This document shows, piece by piece, positions 6,621-15,054 of a stretch of DNA of 16,795 nucleotides. Position numbers and translations under genes: made by a program. The notes below the pieces were generated by a model. It ran no database searches. It was given only the letters and a program-made list of their open reading frames with translations, and had not been told where the DNA came from. The first letter of the stretch is position 1; each line of letters begins with the position of its first letter. The DNA comes from CAYHWW01 sp964360145 (GTDB lineage: Bacteria > Bdellovibrionota > UBA1018 > CAYHWW01): the NCBI GenBank assembly GCA_964360145.1, contig CAYHWW010000062.1, positions 1 to 16,795 of the forward strand, given 5' to 3'.

Positions 6621-8678
6621 ATGGAACGCCTCTTCAAGCTCATTTCCGAGTACACCCCGCAGGGGGATCAGCCTCTGGCCATCGAAGCGATTGCACGGGG
6701 CATCAAAGAAGGGCGTCATTGCCAGACGCTTCTGGGGGCAACGGGTACGGGGAAGACCTTCACCATGGCCAACGTCATCGCACGGGTGAGGAAGCCCACC
6801 CTGGTCATGGCACCCAATAAAACTTTAGCGGCGCAGCTCTTCATGGAGTTCAAGGCCTTCTTCCCTGAAAACGCCGTGGAATATTTCGTCAGTTACTACG
6901 ATTACTACCAACCGGAAGCCTACATCCCCTCCACGGATACCTTCATCGAGAAGGATTCCGCCATCAACGAAGAGATCGACAAGCTGCGGCTCTCCGCCAC
7001 CCGTTCGCTCTTGGATCGGGACGATGTGATCATCGTGAGCAGCGTGTCCTGCATCTATGGCTTGGGTTCACCGGAAACCTACGAAGGCATGATGCTGGTG
7101 CTGGAGGAGGGAAAGAGCATCAAACGCGACGAGCTGCTCCGCAAGCTCGTGGACATGCAGTTCGAGCGCAAGGATGTGGATTTTCACCGGGCCTGTTTCC
7201 GCGTGCGTGGCGATGTTGTCGACGTCTTCCCCTCCTACGAGGAAGACGTGGCCATTCGCATCGAATTTTTCGGCGACGAAGTGGATGCCATCCACGAGAT
7301 CGATGCGTTGCGTGGCGTGAAACTGCGCAAGATGCCTCGGGTGACTATTTACCCCGCAACCCACTACGTCACCGATGCCCAGACGCGAAAGCGCGCCATG
7401 GAGACCATTCGCGTGGAGTTGCGGGAGCGCCTGGCCGAGCTGAACCAGCAGGGCAAGGTGCTGGAATCCAAACGCCTCGAACAGCGCACCATGCTGGACC
7501 TCGAGATGATGGAAGAGATCGGCTACTGCCAGGGCGTGGAAAACTATTCCCGCCACTTGTCGGGGCGCGTGTCTGGGGAGCCGCCGCCCAGCCTCATTGA
7601 ATACTTCCCGGAGGATTTTCTCCTCATCATCGACGAGTCCCACATCACCGTGTCGCAGATCGGTGGCATGTACCGGGGGGACCGGGCGCGGAAGTCCACC
7701 CTTGTGGAGCACGGCTTCCGTCTGCCTTCGGCGCTGGATAACCGCCCGCTGAAGTTCGAGGAATTTGAGAAGTACATGGGTTGCACGGTGTTCGTTTCCG
7801 CGACGCCAGGCTCCTACGAGTTGGAGCACTCCCATGGTGAGGTGGTGGAACAGATCATTCGCCCCACGGGTCTCGTGGACCCTGATGTGGAGGTGCGCCC
7901 CGCCACCAACCAAGTGGCGGATCTTTTGGGCGAGATCAAGAAGCAGGTGGACCGGCGCGAGCGCACACTCGTCACCACGCTGACGAAGCGCCTGTCGGAA
8001 GAGCTCACGAATCACATCCGCTCCAATGGCGTCAACGTGAAGTACCTCCATTCTGACATTGATACGTTGGAGCGCATCGAGATTTTGCGCGAGCTGCGCC
8101 AGGGCGTGGTGGACGTGGTGGTGGGGATTAACCTCCTGCGTGAGGGCCTCGATCTGCCGGAGGTGTCGCTGGTGGCCATCCTCGATGCTGATAAAGAGGG
8201 CTTTTTGCGCTCAGACCGTTCTTTGATCCAAACCATTGGGCGCGCCGCCCGCAACGTCGGTGGCCGCGTCATCATGTATGCCGATAAAATCACCGGCAGC
8301 ATGGCCCGCGCCATGGAAGAAACCGCGCGGCGGCGCCAGGTGCAGGAGCGTTACAACATGGATCACGGCATTACGCCCCAGACCGTGAAAAAAGAGATTC
8401 GCGACACGCCGGCCCCCGGGGCCGAAGGCGGCGGTATCCTGAGACGGGCAGCAGGCAGCAGCGTTTACTCAGACTATGCCGCGGAAGATTTGCAGGCCCA
8501 GGCGGCGGCCGCCGCCGCGGGGTTGCCCGGCCTGCCCCGGGACAAGGCCAAGCTTGAGAAGATGGTTGAGAAACTCTCTGTTGAAATGCGCGAGGCAGCG
8601 AGGGCCCTCGAGTTTGAGCGGGCCGCCCAGCTGCGGGATCGCATCAAAGGCCTGCGTGCGCTCTTGATGACGCTGTAG
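6621..8678 (+). CDS. uvrB: Excinuclease ABC subunit B
   Basis: Damage-verifying helicase of nucleotide excision repair: receives damaged DNA from UvrA and recruits UvrC for incision. The start at 6621 gives 685 residues and places the Walker A motif GATGTGKT at 39-46 with Lys45, the same number as in E. coli; a TTG further upstream (6585) is not needed. The beta-hairpin YYDYYQPEAYIP that locks the DNA strand, the DESH helicase motif II, SATPGSYEL and the motif V/VI block (GINLLREGLDLPEVS, QTIGRAARN) are all intact. An Ala/Gly-rich linker then leads to the C-terminal UVR domain (about 645-685, EFERAAQLRDRIKGLR) that pairs with UvrC. There is no good ribosome site before ATG 6621. The gene ends 5 bases from the convergent lipoprotein gene. 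Confidence 0.97.
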   Translation: MERLFKLISEYTPQGDQPLAIEAIARGIKEGRHCQTLLGATGTGKTFTMANVIARVRKPTLVMAPNKTLAAQLFMEFKAFFPENAVEYFVSYYDYYQPEAYIPSTDTFIEKDSAINEEIDKLRLSATRSLLDRDDVIIVSSVSCIYGLGSPETYEGMMLVLEEGKSIKRDELLRKLVDMQFERKDVDFHRACFRVRGDVVDVFPSYEEDVAIRIEFFGDEVDAIHEIDALRGVKLRKMPRVTIYPATHYVTDAQTRKRAMETIRVELRERLAELNQQGKVLESKRLEQRTMLDLEMMEEIGYCQGVENYSRHLSGRVSGEPPPSLIEYFPEDFLLIIDESHITVSQIGGMYRGDRARKSTLVEHGFRLPSALDNRPLKFEEFEKYMGCTVFVSATPGSYELEHSHGEVVEQIIRPTGLVDPDVEVRPATNQVADLLGEIKKQVDRRERTLVTTLTKRLSEELTNHIRSNGVNVKYLHSDIDTLERIEILRELRQGVVDVVVGINLLREGLDLPEVSLVAILDADKEGFLRSDRSLIQTIGRAARNVGGRVIMYADKITGSMARAMEETARRRQVQERYNMDHGITPQTVKKEIRDTPAPGAEGGGILRRAAGSSVYSDYAAEDLQAQAAAAAAGLPGLPRDKAKLEKMVEKLSVEMREAARALEFERAAQLRDRIKGLRALLMTL

Positions 8679-8683
8679 TATTT

Positions 8684-10648
8684 TCAGCGAGTACGGTCTT
8701 CCATGTGGGGATTACTGTTGTCGCCCCAGACATTGAGCTGGAACTGAAGGAGGGCCGCGCCGCGGCTGGCATCGCCCTCGCCCAGGGCGTCGCTGATGGT
8801 GCCCTGGAGTGAGTCGAGAATGGCATTGGCCCGCTCTGGGCCGTAGGCTGGCGCCGGCGGTGGGGGCTCGCCGTGATCGTCCCCCACCAGGTAGCGGTAG
8901 AGAGTGCTGCGACCATGAGAGCCCAAGAAGATTTTGAAGAGATTATCAGAGAAAAAGAGGAGGCCGCTGTTGTACCTGTGCCTGCTGTGATTGACGCTGT
9001 TCTGCTGGGCGGTGGAATTGCAGCCGCTGGTGGAGCAGGCCACCCGCGGTGTCACGAACAGCCGAGAATAGCCGTCGGAGGTGAAGAACAGATTGGAAAC
9101 GGGCAACGTGCCACCCAGCATGGTGGAATACCCCGTATTTACTTGCGCGGAGTAGACGTCGTCACCATGGGGAAGCAGTAGCCGCACCGAGGGGAATGAG
9201 GGAGAAGCATGCACTTCGCCTTCATTGAAGTGCGTGCGTTCCAGTTTCACGGGGATGTTCACGGTGCGCAGCATGGCGTTGAAAACCCCGCCCGTGGTCC
9301 AGCACCCGCCGGTGGACATGTGTTTCTTGTGAGGAGGCGGCCAGAGGATGGAGGATACCCGGGGGCTGCCAGAGTGGCCGTAGTAACCATCGCTGCCGTG
9401 ATACAGGTGTCCGACGAACCATTCCGTCAACGCATAGATGGTGCGTCTGTGGTCGCCCTTGACCTTGCGTTGGAACATCATGAATTGAAACAGGGCTGCC
9501 GGATCGTCAGGAATGGCATCGCCGATGAGGCTGGCATAGGCCTGGAGGCCAGGCACGTAGATGGTGAACCGGTCAGAATCGAGGATGAGGGCCCGTTGGT
9601 CCGCGGGCAGGGTCGTCAGGGACCATGGAACGTAGTGTTCGGCTTCCACCCAAAGGGACGTGGCCACATTGGCGAGATAGAGGGCAAGGGCGGAGTCATG
9701 GGTGATGGTTCTCGCGTTGGCGGCGGAGGTCGGCGCCACGGCGATGCTGCGCCCCCGGTAGAGGTTGGCAAGCACGGCCTTGAACTGGGCTTTGATGGCC
9801 GTGGGCCAGCGATCATGGGTCATTCGCGTGCCCCACTCATTCCACACCAAGGCGCTGGAGATGCGGGTGTCAGAGAGCAGAGCGTTGATCGCGGCCATCT
9901 GGGGACCGTTGGGGAGATAGTCCTTGAACCAGTTGTTGGAGCGATCCACGTCTTGGTCGGCGGTGGTTTGCAGCGTGACCACCACCTGGGCATTGTAGGG
10001 CACGGAAAGCGCGGTGCCGGGGATCACCCAGGCTGAGGCTCCCGGGGCTAGGGCAGGCAGGGTGACATATTGCCCGGACCTCGCGCCGTCGATGGAGAAA
10101 CTCGCCATGACCCGGCGGCTCGCAGGCGATGCCGCGGTGCCCCCGTTGCGCACGAGAAAGGATAGGGTTCCCGTGGTGGTGGAGCGGGCGAGGGCGGTTA
10201 CGGCGTAGTCCACGCCGGGTACCACGGTGGGCGTCTCGGTTTTCGTGATGGAGTTTTGGAACTCATTGCGCTCGTCGATTTCGTTGTTCGAATCGATGAT
10301 GGCGGTGAGGTGGCGGGGCCCTCCGCCGGAGAGTCGCACATTGGTGGTGATCACCGAGGTGCGGCCGGGACTCACGAAGGATTTATCCATGTCCGCCGGC
10401 CAGGTGTCGAAGGAGTATTGAGCGGCAAGACTGCCGTCAACATAGATGGTCAGTGCTCCGCCCGGGCTGGGCACGGGTCCGTCCCCATCATTGCGGATGG
10501 AGACCTTAAGGTAGTTGTCCGCATTGAGTGTGAGCGTGCCCAGGCTCAGATCGGGGCGCGGCGTCGTCATGCAGCCAGTCTGCATCAAGGCCAAGAGACT
10601 GAGGACGACGAGGGGTGCCCCTGCCATTTGGGCTTCGCGACGAATCAT
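8684..10648 (-). CDS. CARDB and transglutaminase-like lipoprotein
   Basis: A 654-residue predicted envelope protein. Residues 9-25 form a lipoprotein-type signal with Cys26 (MQTGC; the Gln at -3 is unusual). Two CARDB-type Ig-like modules follow at about 33-135 (ending IIDSNNEIDERNEFQN) and 147-245 (ending DQDVDRSNNW). The C-terminal part, residues 440-500, has the layout of a transglutaminase-like papain-fold core: GGCWTTGGVFNAMLRTVNIPV with Cys449, then His480 and Asp496 or Asp497. It could be a cysteine peptidase, amidase or crosslinking enzyme, or a dead binding domain; I infer this only from pattern. A Pro-rich hinge at 594-600 precedes a helical tail. GGAGGA lies 9 bases before the ATG, and the start overlaps the stop of the upstream HAMP gene by one base, so translation is probably coupled. 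Confidence 0.8.
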   Translation of the reverse strand: MIRREAQMAGAPLVVLSLLALMQTGCMTTPRPDLSLGTLTLNADNYLKVSIRNDGDGPVPSPGGALTIYVDGSLAAQYSFDTWPADMDKSFVSPGRTSVITTNVRLSGGGPRHLTAIIDSNNEIDERNEFQNSITKTETPTVVPGVDYAVTALARSTTTGTLSFLVRNGGTAASPASRRVMASFSIDGARSGQYVTLPALAPGASAWVIPGTALSVPYNAQVVVTLQTTADQDVDRSNNWFKDYLPNGPQMAAINALLSDTRISSALVWNEWGTRMTHDRWPTAIKAQFKAVLANLYRGRSIAVAPTSAANARTITHDSALALYLANVATSLWVEAEHYVPWSLTTLPADQRALILDSDRFTIYVPGLQAYASLIGDAIPDDPAALFQFMMFQRKVKGDHRRTIYALTEWFVGHLYHGSDGYYGHSGSPRVSSILWPPPHKKHMSTGGCWTTGGVFNAMLRTVNIPVKLERTHFNEGEVHASPSFPSVRLLLPHGDDVYSAQVNTGYSTMLGGTLPVSNLFFTSDGYSRLFVTPRVACSTSGCNSTAQQNSVNHSRHRYNSGLLFFSDNLFKIFLGSHGRSTLYRYLVGDDHGEPPPPAPAYGPERANAILDSLQGTISDALGEGDASRGAALLQFQLNVWGDNSNPHMEDRTR

Positions 10649-11121
10649 CAGCGGCGATCCTCCGTGGATCTCCCTTCAATACTGCTGAGACCTCGATTTA
10701 CCGAGTGGGCAAGCTCATGGAGAAAATCCCCTTTGCGGAAAGTGAGGGGACGGCGTTGGCCTTCTGGCTTTTTTTCGAGGTCCTCAAAATACTGTTTCAA
10801 GCGCACTAAGGGGCCCACCATGGTGTGGGACAGAAGCAGGGTGCCCACCACCGCCACGGTGACGCCCACCAAAAACCCCAGGGCCACGGCCAGCTGGATC
10901 TTGTCGTAGTTCATCTCAAAAATTTTGAAGTAGGCGTGATCCTGGGGCAGGGCCAGCGCCTCACCGGTGCTGCGCAGGGCCTGGAAACTCCCTCGCAGGG
11001 CAAGCAGGGTGAAGCCGTACACCATCGCCAGGGAGAAGATGGTGTTGGCGAGGATCATGAGCTGGAACTTGGGATAGGAGAGGAGGTTGACGATGCGGCG
11101 GCGGGCGGGGGCTGGTGCCAT
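10648..11121 (-). CDS. Small HAMP-domain membrane protein without output domain
   Basis: A 157-residue inner-membrane protein with the layout of a sensor cut after its linker. A basic N-terminus (ARRR) is followed by a first membrane helix at about 19-42, a short periplasmic loop of roughly 30 residues, a second helix at about 74-97, and a HAMP-like segment at about 97-145 (MVGPLVRLKQYFEDL, then GDFLHELAHSVNRGLSSI). No kinase, cyclase or methyl-accepting domain follows; the protein simply ends. The frame is clean, so this looks like the normal form rather than a broken receptor. Its stop TGA shares a base with the ATG of the CARDB/transglutaminase-like lipoprotein gene, which suggests a joint role at the envelope. 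AAAGGGA lies about 6 bases before the start. HAMP assignment is by pattern only. Confidence 0.72.
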   Translation of the reverse strand: MAPAPARRRIVNLLSYPKFQLMILANTIFSLAMVYGFTLLALRGSFQALRSTGEALALPQDHAYFKIFEMNYDKIQLAVALGFLVGVTVAVVGTLLLSHTMVGPLVRLKQYFEDLEKKPEGQRRPLTFRKGDFLHELAHSVNRGLSSIEGRSTEDRR

Positions 11122-11206
11122 GGTTTTCCCTTTGCAGGGGAAATCATCTCATACCGGTGCTTAGATTCACATCCCTCATGGGGCGGGACCATGGTACAGC
11201 GGGCCA

Positions 11207-12319
11207 ATGACACCGTCTTTTGGGCTCTTTTTATGGGCACTGGTCATCATTACCCCGGCAAACGCTGGTTTAGAGGGGTTTCGCCAATGGGAGCAGGCCG
11301 CTGCGGAAACCGCCGATGAGGTGGTGTATCGGACCCACAAATCCAACTACGATGTGCTGGCCGGTAAGCTCCTTGAGTCCGCCGTGCCCCTGTGGACGGA
11401 GTACAGGGATGGAGCCGTCTCCGAGGATGCGTTTTTGGGCATGATGCATGATTTGCTGGCGCGGGGAAGATTCCCGCTGAAGCACGTCGATCACCCCGTT
11501 TGGTTGGAGGGGTATGCCCCGCCCCTTTTTGCTAGCCTCATGAGCAGCCTGCGCCAGGAATTGTTGCAGCACATGCCCCTGGCTCGCAGTGCCATGGCGG
11601 CACCCGGTCCCTATCGCCGACCCGGGGAAGTGGTCGAGCCCCACCACAGCTCCCACGGCTCCTATGCTGCGCTTTCCAGTGAGGACAAGGTTGGTTTGCA
11701 TCTGACCATGGCTCGGTTCATGGTGCTTCTGGAGGAGCAACAGCGGCCTGGCTTCAAGGCCTATGGCTCCGCTGATGAGTCCCAGGGGCGCATTGCAGCA
11801 CTTCGCAAGGCTCAGATCGCCGAGGAGTGGGGGGTGAGGGATACACCAATCCAGATGTCCGTTGCTGGGTTCTTTGTGGGGGCGATGGGGAGCGCTGGCA
11901 TCATAGCGCTGGTCAATGAGTTTCTCATGCATTCCGAGGCTGGTGGTTCCGCTCTTGTCGGCGTGGCTGCCAGTGCCGTGGGAGGCGTATTCTTGGCCCG
12001 TGACCTGCTGAGGCGCACGATGGGCCGCAGATTTGACCGCAACCGCCTCGAAGCCCAAAAGGCCTGGGCCGAGCAGTTGCGGAGGCGCGCTACCTTGGCG
12101 GAGTCTATTCTCACTCGTCGCGAGGGGTTACCCCCGGAGCTGGCTGAAGAGATCACCGCCCTGGTGGTCGGGGGGGCCGGCGGTGTCGCGGCTCTGGAAG
12201 CACAAGCCCAGGAGCTTTGCGCTACGGCTTTGAAACCCACCGGCGTCCGGGTCGAAGCGCAGGACGAGGAAGTAGAAATAGCAGGGGCCGCAACGGATTC
12301 CCGGCGGCGGCAGCGCTGA
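11207..12319 (+). CDS. Unknown exported membrane protein next to MutS-like gene
   Basis: I do not recognise this 370-residue protein. It starts with a plausible signal peptide (hydrophobic residues 5-17, cut after PANA at 20). Residues 21-210 are mostly helical and soluble-looking, with a His-rich patch EPHHSSHGSY near 144-153. Two hydrophobic helices follow at about 216-236 and 245-264, then a strongly basic helical stretch (RDLLRRTMGRRFDRNR and AEQLRRR), which by the positive-inside rule should be cytoplasmic, and an acidic then Arg-rich tail. The next gene, 42 bases downstream on the same strand, encodes a membrane MutS-like ATPase, so the two may form a complex. No good ribosome site precedes ATG 11207, so the start is less certain; the signal peptide supports it. 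Confidence 0.7.
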   Translation: MTPSFGLFLWALVIITPANAGLEGFRQWEQAAAETADEVVYRTHKSNYDVLAGKLLESAVPLWTEYRDGAVSEDAFLGMMHDLLARGRFPLKHVDHPVWLEGYAPPLFASLMSSLRQELLQHMPLARSAMAAPGPYRRPGEVVEPHHSSHGSYAALSSEDKVGLHLTMARFMVLLEEQQRPGFKAYGSADESQGRIAALRKAQIAEEWGVRDTPIQMSVAGFFVGAMGSAGIIALVNEFLMHSEAGGSALVGVAASAVGGVFLARDLLRRTMGRRFDRNRLEAQKAWAEQLRRRATLAESILTRREGLPPELAEEITALVVGGAGGVAALEAQAQELCATALKPTGVRVEAQDEEVEIAGAATDSRRRQR

Positions 12320-12361
12320 TATCAAATATTAAAAATTTATAAATCATGGTAGTAGCGCCCC

Positions 12362-14086
12362 ATGCTCAAATTTCTGTTCGCATTAGCGGCCATGGCCCTG
12401 CCGGCCTTCGCAACCCCCACCCCAGAATCATGCGGGCGCCTCCTCGAAGGGGGCCGCCTCACCTATCGGGCCGAGGCCGCTCACCACAGCCTGGACGGCT
12501 ACACCCAGGGCGATCTCTCCCTGAACCGCCTCATCTACCCCACCATGGGGGAGATCCAGACCCCCCTGGGCAAGCTTCGTTTGCAATGGCTCCTGGCCCA
12601 TCCCTACACGGACCGCACGGAAATCCTCCGCCGTCAGCAGGCAGTGCAAGAACTCATGGGCAACGAAGAACGGCGGGAAGCGGTGGCCCGTGAGCTCGCA
12701 TTTCTGGCCCAGGCCTTGGGTTCTAGTCGTGGGCAAGTGAGTTGGGAGCGTTACGGCCTCGACATCGGGGACCCCCAGTCCTTCTATTCCTATTTTGAGG
12801 ACTCTCGCACTCCTCCCTCCAAAAATGTCGGTATCTTCACCGGGGCCATGACAGCCGCCTCCCTGGTGGTAATGACCACTGTGGTCGCCACGGGCCGCTG
12901 GGAACTTTCAGCCACGCCGCTTGCTCCGTGGATGGCGCTCTCCAACCTAGCCGGGGACAATATGCGGAGGTCGAGGCTTCTGCGGGCTCGCCTCAGGGCG
13001 GATAGCGCTGTTTTCGGCAGCCTTGAGCGTTTGGCCCAAAGCCTCAATGGGGTTCAGAGCCCCGCGCTCCAGGAGCTGGCTTCGGTGTTGGGGCTCATGG
13101 CCGATCAAAGCTCTGAGAGAGGGGTGAGCGGTCTCGCCCAGCGCCTCCATGCTGTGACCCCTCGCAGCCGGTGGACGGCCGCGGGGGATTTCTTTTTCGG
13201 CCGCAGCGCATGGCAAGGCTTGATTGAGCTTGAGAGCGAGGTGCTCAGCGCTGAGACGGCGGCGCGCCTCCAACACATTTTGGGCGCCGTGGCTGAGCTC
13301 GACGTGTTCCGTGCCTTCGCCCAGGACGCCGTGGAGCATGAGGGTCACAAGGTCTTCCCCCTGATCCTGGAGCAGGAAACCCCCACCATCACCATCGATG
13401 CGGGCCACAACCCCGTGGTTTTTGAGCGCCGCGGCGAAGCCTCGGTAGCCAACAGCGCGACGATCACCCACGAGAGCAATTTCTTCGTCCTCACGGGCGC
13501 CAACATGGGCGGCAAGTCCACCTATTTGAAGATGGTCGCCGCCCTCACGGTGCAAGCCCAGATCGGCGCCACGGTCACCGCCCGGGCCATGGCCCTGACC
13601 CCCGTGGAGCTCATGACGAACATCGATATCAGTGACTCCATCGGCGAGGGTAAGAGCTTTTTTGACGCCGAGACCAACCGCATCATGGAGGTCATCGAGC
13701 ATGCCCAGAAGTCAGGCCGCATGCTCGTCATCATGGATGAGATCCTGCTCGGCACCAACCCCCAGGAGCGGGCCGCCGCTGAAGAGGCCATCATCCAGTA
13801 CCTCCAGCGCACGGGGAATCTCTTCCTCCTCGCCACCCATGATCTCGGCATGGCCCGCCTCGAAGGCGTCGTTCCCGGTCTTTCTAATATCCATGTGGAA
13901 GAGCATTTCGTGAACGGCCGGATGAAGTTCTCCTACCAGGTGATGCCCGGGCCTTCGCCCTCCCGCAACGCGATCCGCGTGCTGGAAATGAAGAACTTTC
14001 CCCAGGAAATCACCGAGGCAGCCTGGGAATATCTCCAGCGCAACGCCGCCGAGCCTACTCCGGAAGACCCTGAAAATATGCGCTGA
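12362..14086 (+). CDS. Membrane-associated MutS-family ATPase
   Basis: The C-terminal half is a clear MutS-type ABC ATPase: Walker A TGANMGGKST with Lys385, the segment DISDSIGEGKSFFDAE, Walker B VIMDE (Asp459, Glu460) and the ATHDL switch with His493. Residues 45-115 resemble the MutS core lever domain (TPLGKLRLQWLLAHP, RRQQAVQEL). The mismatch-binding and connector domains of MutS are absent, as are the Smr domain of MutS2 and its clamp, so this is a separate subfamily of unknown role. The N-terminus (1-18) looks like a signal peptide or signal anchor, and residues 156-178 form a membrane helix followed by Arg-rich sequence. That would put the ATPase in the cytoplasm with residues 19-155 outside. 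The spacer before it is AT-rich and lacks a good ribosome site. It overlaps the converging lipoprotein gene by 32 bases. Confidence 0.82.
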   Translation: MLKFLFALAAMALPAFATPTPESCGRLLEGGRLTYRAEAAHHSLDGYTQGDLSLNRLIYPTMGEIQTPLGKLRLQWLLAHPYTDRTEILRRQQAVQELMGNEERREAVARELAFLAQALGSSRGQVSWERYGLDIGDPQSFYSYFEDSRTPPSKNVGIFTGAMTAASLVVMTTVVATGRWELSATPLAPWMALSNLAGDNMRRSRLLRARLRADSAVFGSLERLAQSLNGVQSPALQELASVLGLMADQSSERGVSGLAQRLHAVTPRSRWTAAGDFFFGRSAWQGLIELESEVLSAETAARLQHILGAVAELDVFRAFAQDAVEHEGHKVFPLILEQETPTITIDAGHNPVVFERRGEASVANSATITHESNFFVLTGANMGGKSTYLKMVAALTVQAQIGATVTARAMALTPVELMTNIDISDSIGEGKSFFDAETNRIMEVIEHAQKSGRMLVIMDEILLGTNPQERAAAEEAIIQYLQRTGNLFLLATHDLGMARLEGVVPGLSNIHVEEHFVNGRMKFSYQVMPGPSPSRNAIRVLEMKNFPQEITEAAWEYLQRNAAEPTPEDPENMR

Positions 14087-14699
14087 AGGCCTGGGCTGTC
14101 AGCGTCTCCAGCAGCTTCATGGCCCGGGGCATGTCGCCGTCCCTGGTGTTGTGGGTGGCCGTGGCCTCGGACTCGCCGCTGTACATTTCCCGCCCGGCGG
14201 CCACGTCGAAGAAACGCACCTTGATTTTCACGAAGCCTTCGCGTTGACGTACTTTGTAGTATTTGCGCCATTTTTTATCACGGTCGGTGCCGTGTTCGGC
14301 GGCGAGGATGGTGTCTTGTTCTTCCACCGCATCGTAGCCTTCGCGCTTGTCCGTTTTGAATTCCAGCACGTCGATGGCAAGGATCAGGTCAGCGCCCAGG
14401 GCGTGCCCGAGGCGGGGCCAGTCGCTTTCGTGGGGGGCGGTGACCAGGGCATCTTGCACGGACTTGCGGTCGATGATGTGGAAGCGACCGTTCTCGATGA
14501 CTTCGTTGACCACAGCCACTTCGATCTGCAGTTCAGCGTCTTTGGCGCCGCGCACCTCGACCAGTGCCACTTTCTTTTGACGGAGCTGGGACTGGGTGAG
14601 CTCAGGCTTTTTCGGCGCGGATTTACAACCGGTGACCAATGCACCTGTGGATAAAATCCATGCTGCGACGAGGACGGTGATCGAGAAACTTTTCATCAT
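14055..14699 (-). CDS. Lipoprotein with CsgG/LpoB-like fold
   Basis: A 214-residue predicted lipoprotein: hydrophobic signal 5-20, lipobox LVTGC with Cys25, then a short charged linker. Residues 42-120 follow the pattern of the CsgG/TolB-N/LpoB class: a first strand KVALVEV, a helix ending VIENGRFHIIDRKSVQDAL, then LGHALGADLILAIDVLEF. Proteins of this class include the curli secretion pore and peptidoglycan synthase activators; no curli genes are present here, so I leave the role open. A second half with KVRFFDVAAGREMYSGES matches the later strands of the fold. Two ATGs in tandem (14699 and 14696) could serve as start. It lies 13 bases after the Tudor-like gene on the same strand and its 3' end overlaps the MutS-like gene by 32 bases. 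Confidence 0.75.
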   Translation of the reverse strand: MMKSFSITVLVAAWILSTGALVTGCKSAPKKPELTQSQLRQKKVALVEVRGAKDAELQIEVAVVNEVIENGRFHIIDRKSVQDALVTAPHESDWPRLGHALGADLILAIDVLEFKTDKREGYDAVEEQDTILAAEHGTDRDKKWRKYYKVRQREGFVKIKVRFFDVAAGREMYSGESEATATHNTRDGDMPRAMKLLETLTAQAFSAYFQGLPE

Positions 14700-14712
14700 C
14701 TCAGAGGATGGT

Positions 14713-15051
14713 CTAGCGGCCTACGGAATGCATCATGAGTTTCAAGTCATGCTTGAAGATGATCTCAGCCTTGTTGGGGTGGATGAGCTTGGTCACCACG
14801 CCTTCGCCGAAACTAGGGTGATCCACCACATCGCCCACGATGAGGGCTTCCTTGGCGCTGTACTTGGCGCGCCGCGCCTTTTTGGAGAGCGCTTGATCCA
14901 GCAGGCTCTTCCACTCGGTTTCAATGGCAACAACCTTAGCGATGGCGGCGGCTTCCGCGTCCGCGACCTTCTTGGACTTCTTCTTCGTAGGCCCTTTGGT
15001 GTAGATTGCCTTGGACGCCATGATATCTAAGCTGGAACGCATTTTAGCCAT
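14713..15051 (-). CDS. Small protein with PcrA/UvrD-tail (Tudor-like) domain
   Basis: A 112-residue cytoplasmic protein. The first 60 residues are Lys/Ala-rich and probably helical or disordered. Residues 70-110 contain VGDVVDHPSFGEGVVTKL followed by strand pattern AEIIFKHDLKLMMHS, which resembles the GDxVxHxxFGxGxV motif at the C-terminus of PcrA/UvrD helicases. In PcrA that Tudor-like domain binds RNA polymerase, so this protein might too; this is inference. The start could be 15051, 15042 or 15021 (MASKAIYTKG); none has a strong ribosome site. With 15051 only three bases separate it from the start codon of divergent uvrC, which would place each gene's promoter inside the other, so 15021 is a real alternative. 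Stands first in a probable two-gene unit with the CsgG-like lipoprotein. Confidence 0.72.
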   Translation of the reverse strand: MAKMRSSLDIMASKAIYTKGPTKKKSKKVADAEAAAIAKVVAIETEWKSLLDQALSKKARRAKYSAKEALIVGDVVDHPSFGEGVVTKLIHPNKAEIIFKHDLKLMMHSVGR

Positions 15052-15054
15052 AGT

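Noticed and set aside
7068..8051. A 327-codon minus-strand frame inside uvrB
   Set aside because: It lies wholly within conserved uvrB motifs; the His/Leu/Val-rich translation is typical of an antisense shadow in GC-rich coding DNA.
9209..10036. A 275-codon plus-strand frame opposite the large lipoprotein gene
   Set aside because: The Gly/His/Val-rich product has no signal or domain, while the minus strand has a signal peptide, CARDB repeats and a ribosome site.
12362..14086. MutS or MutS2 mismatch-repair or recombination protein
   Set aside because: The mismatch-binding, connector, clamp and Smr regions are missing, and the N-terminus is signal-like with a further membrane helix.
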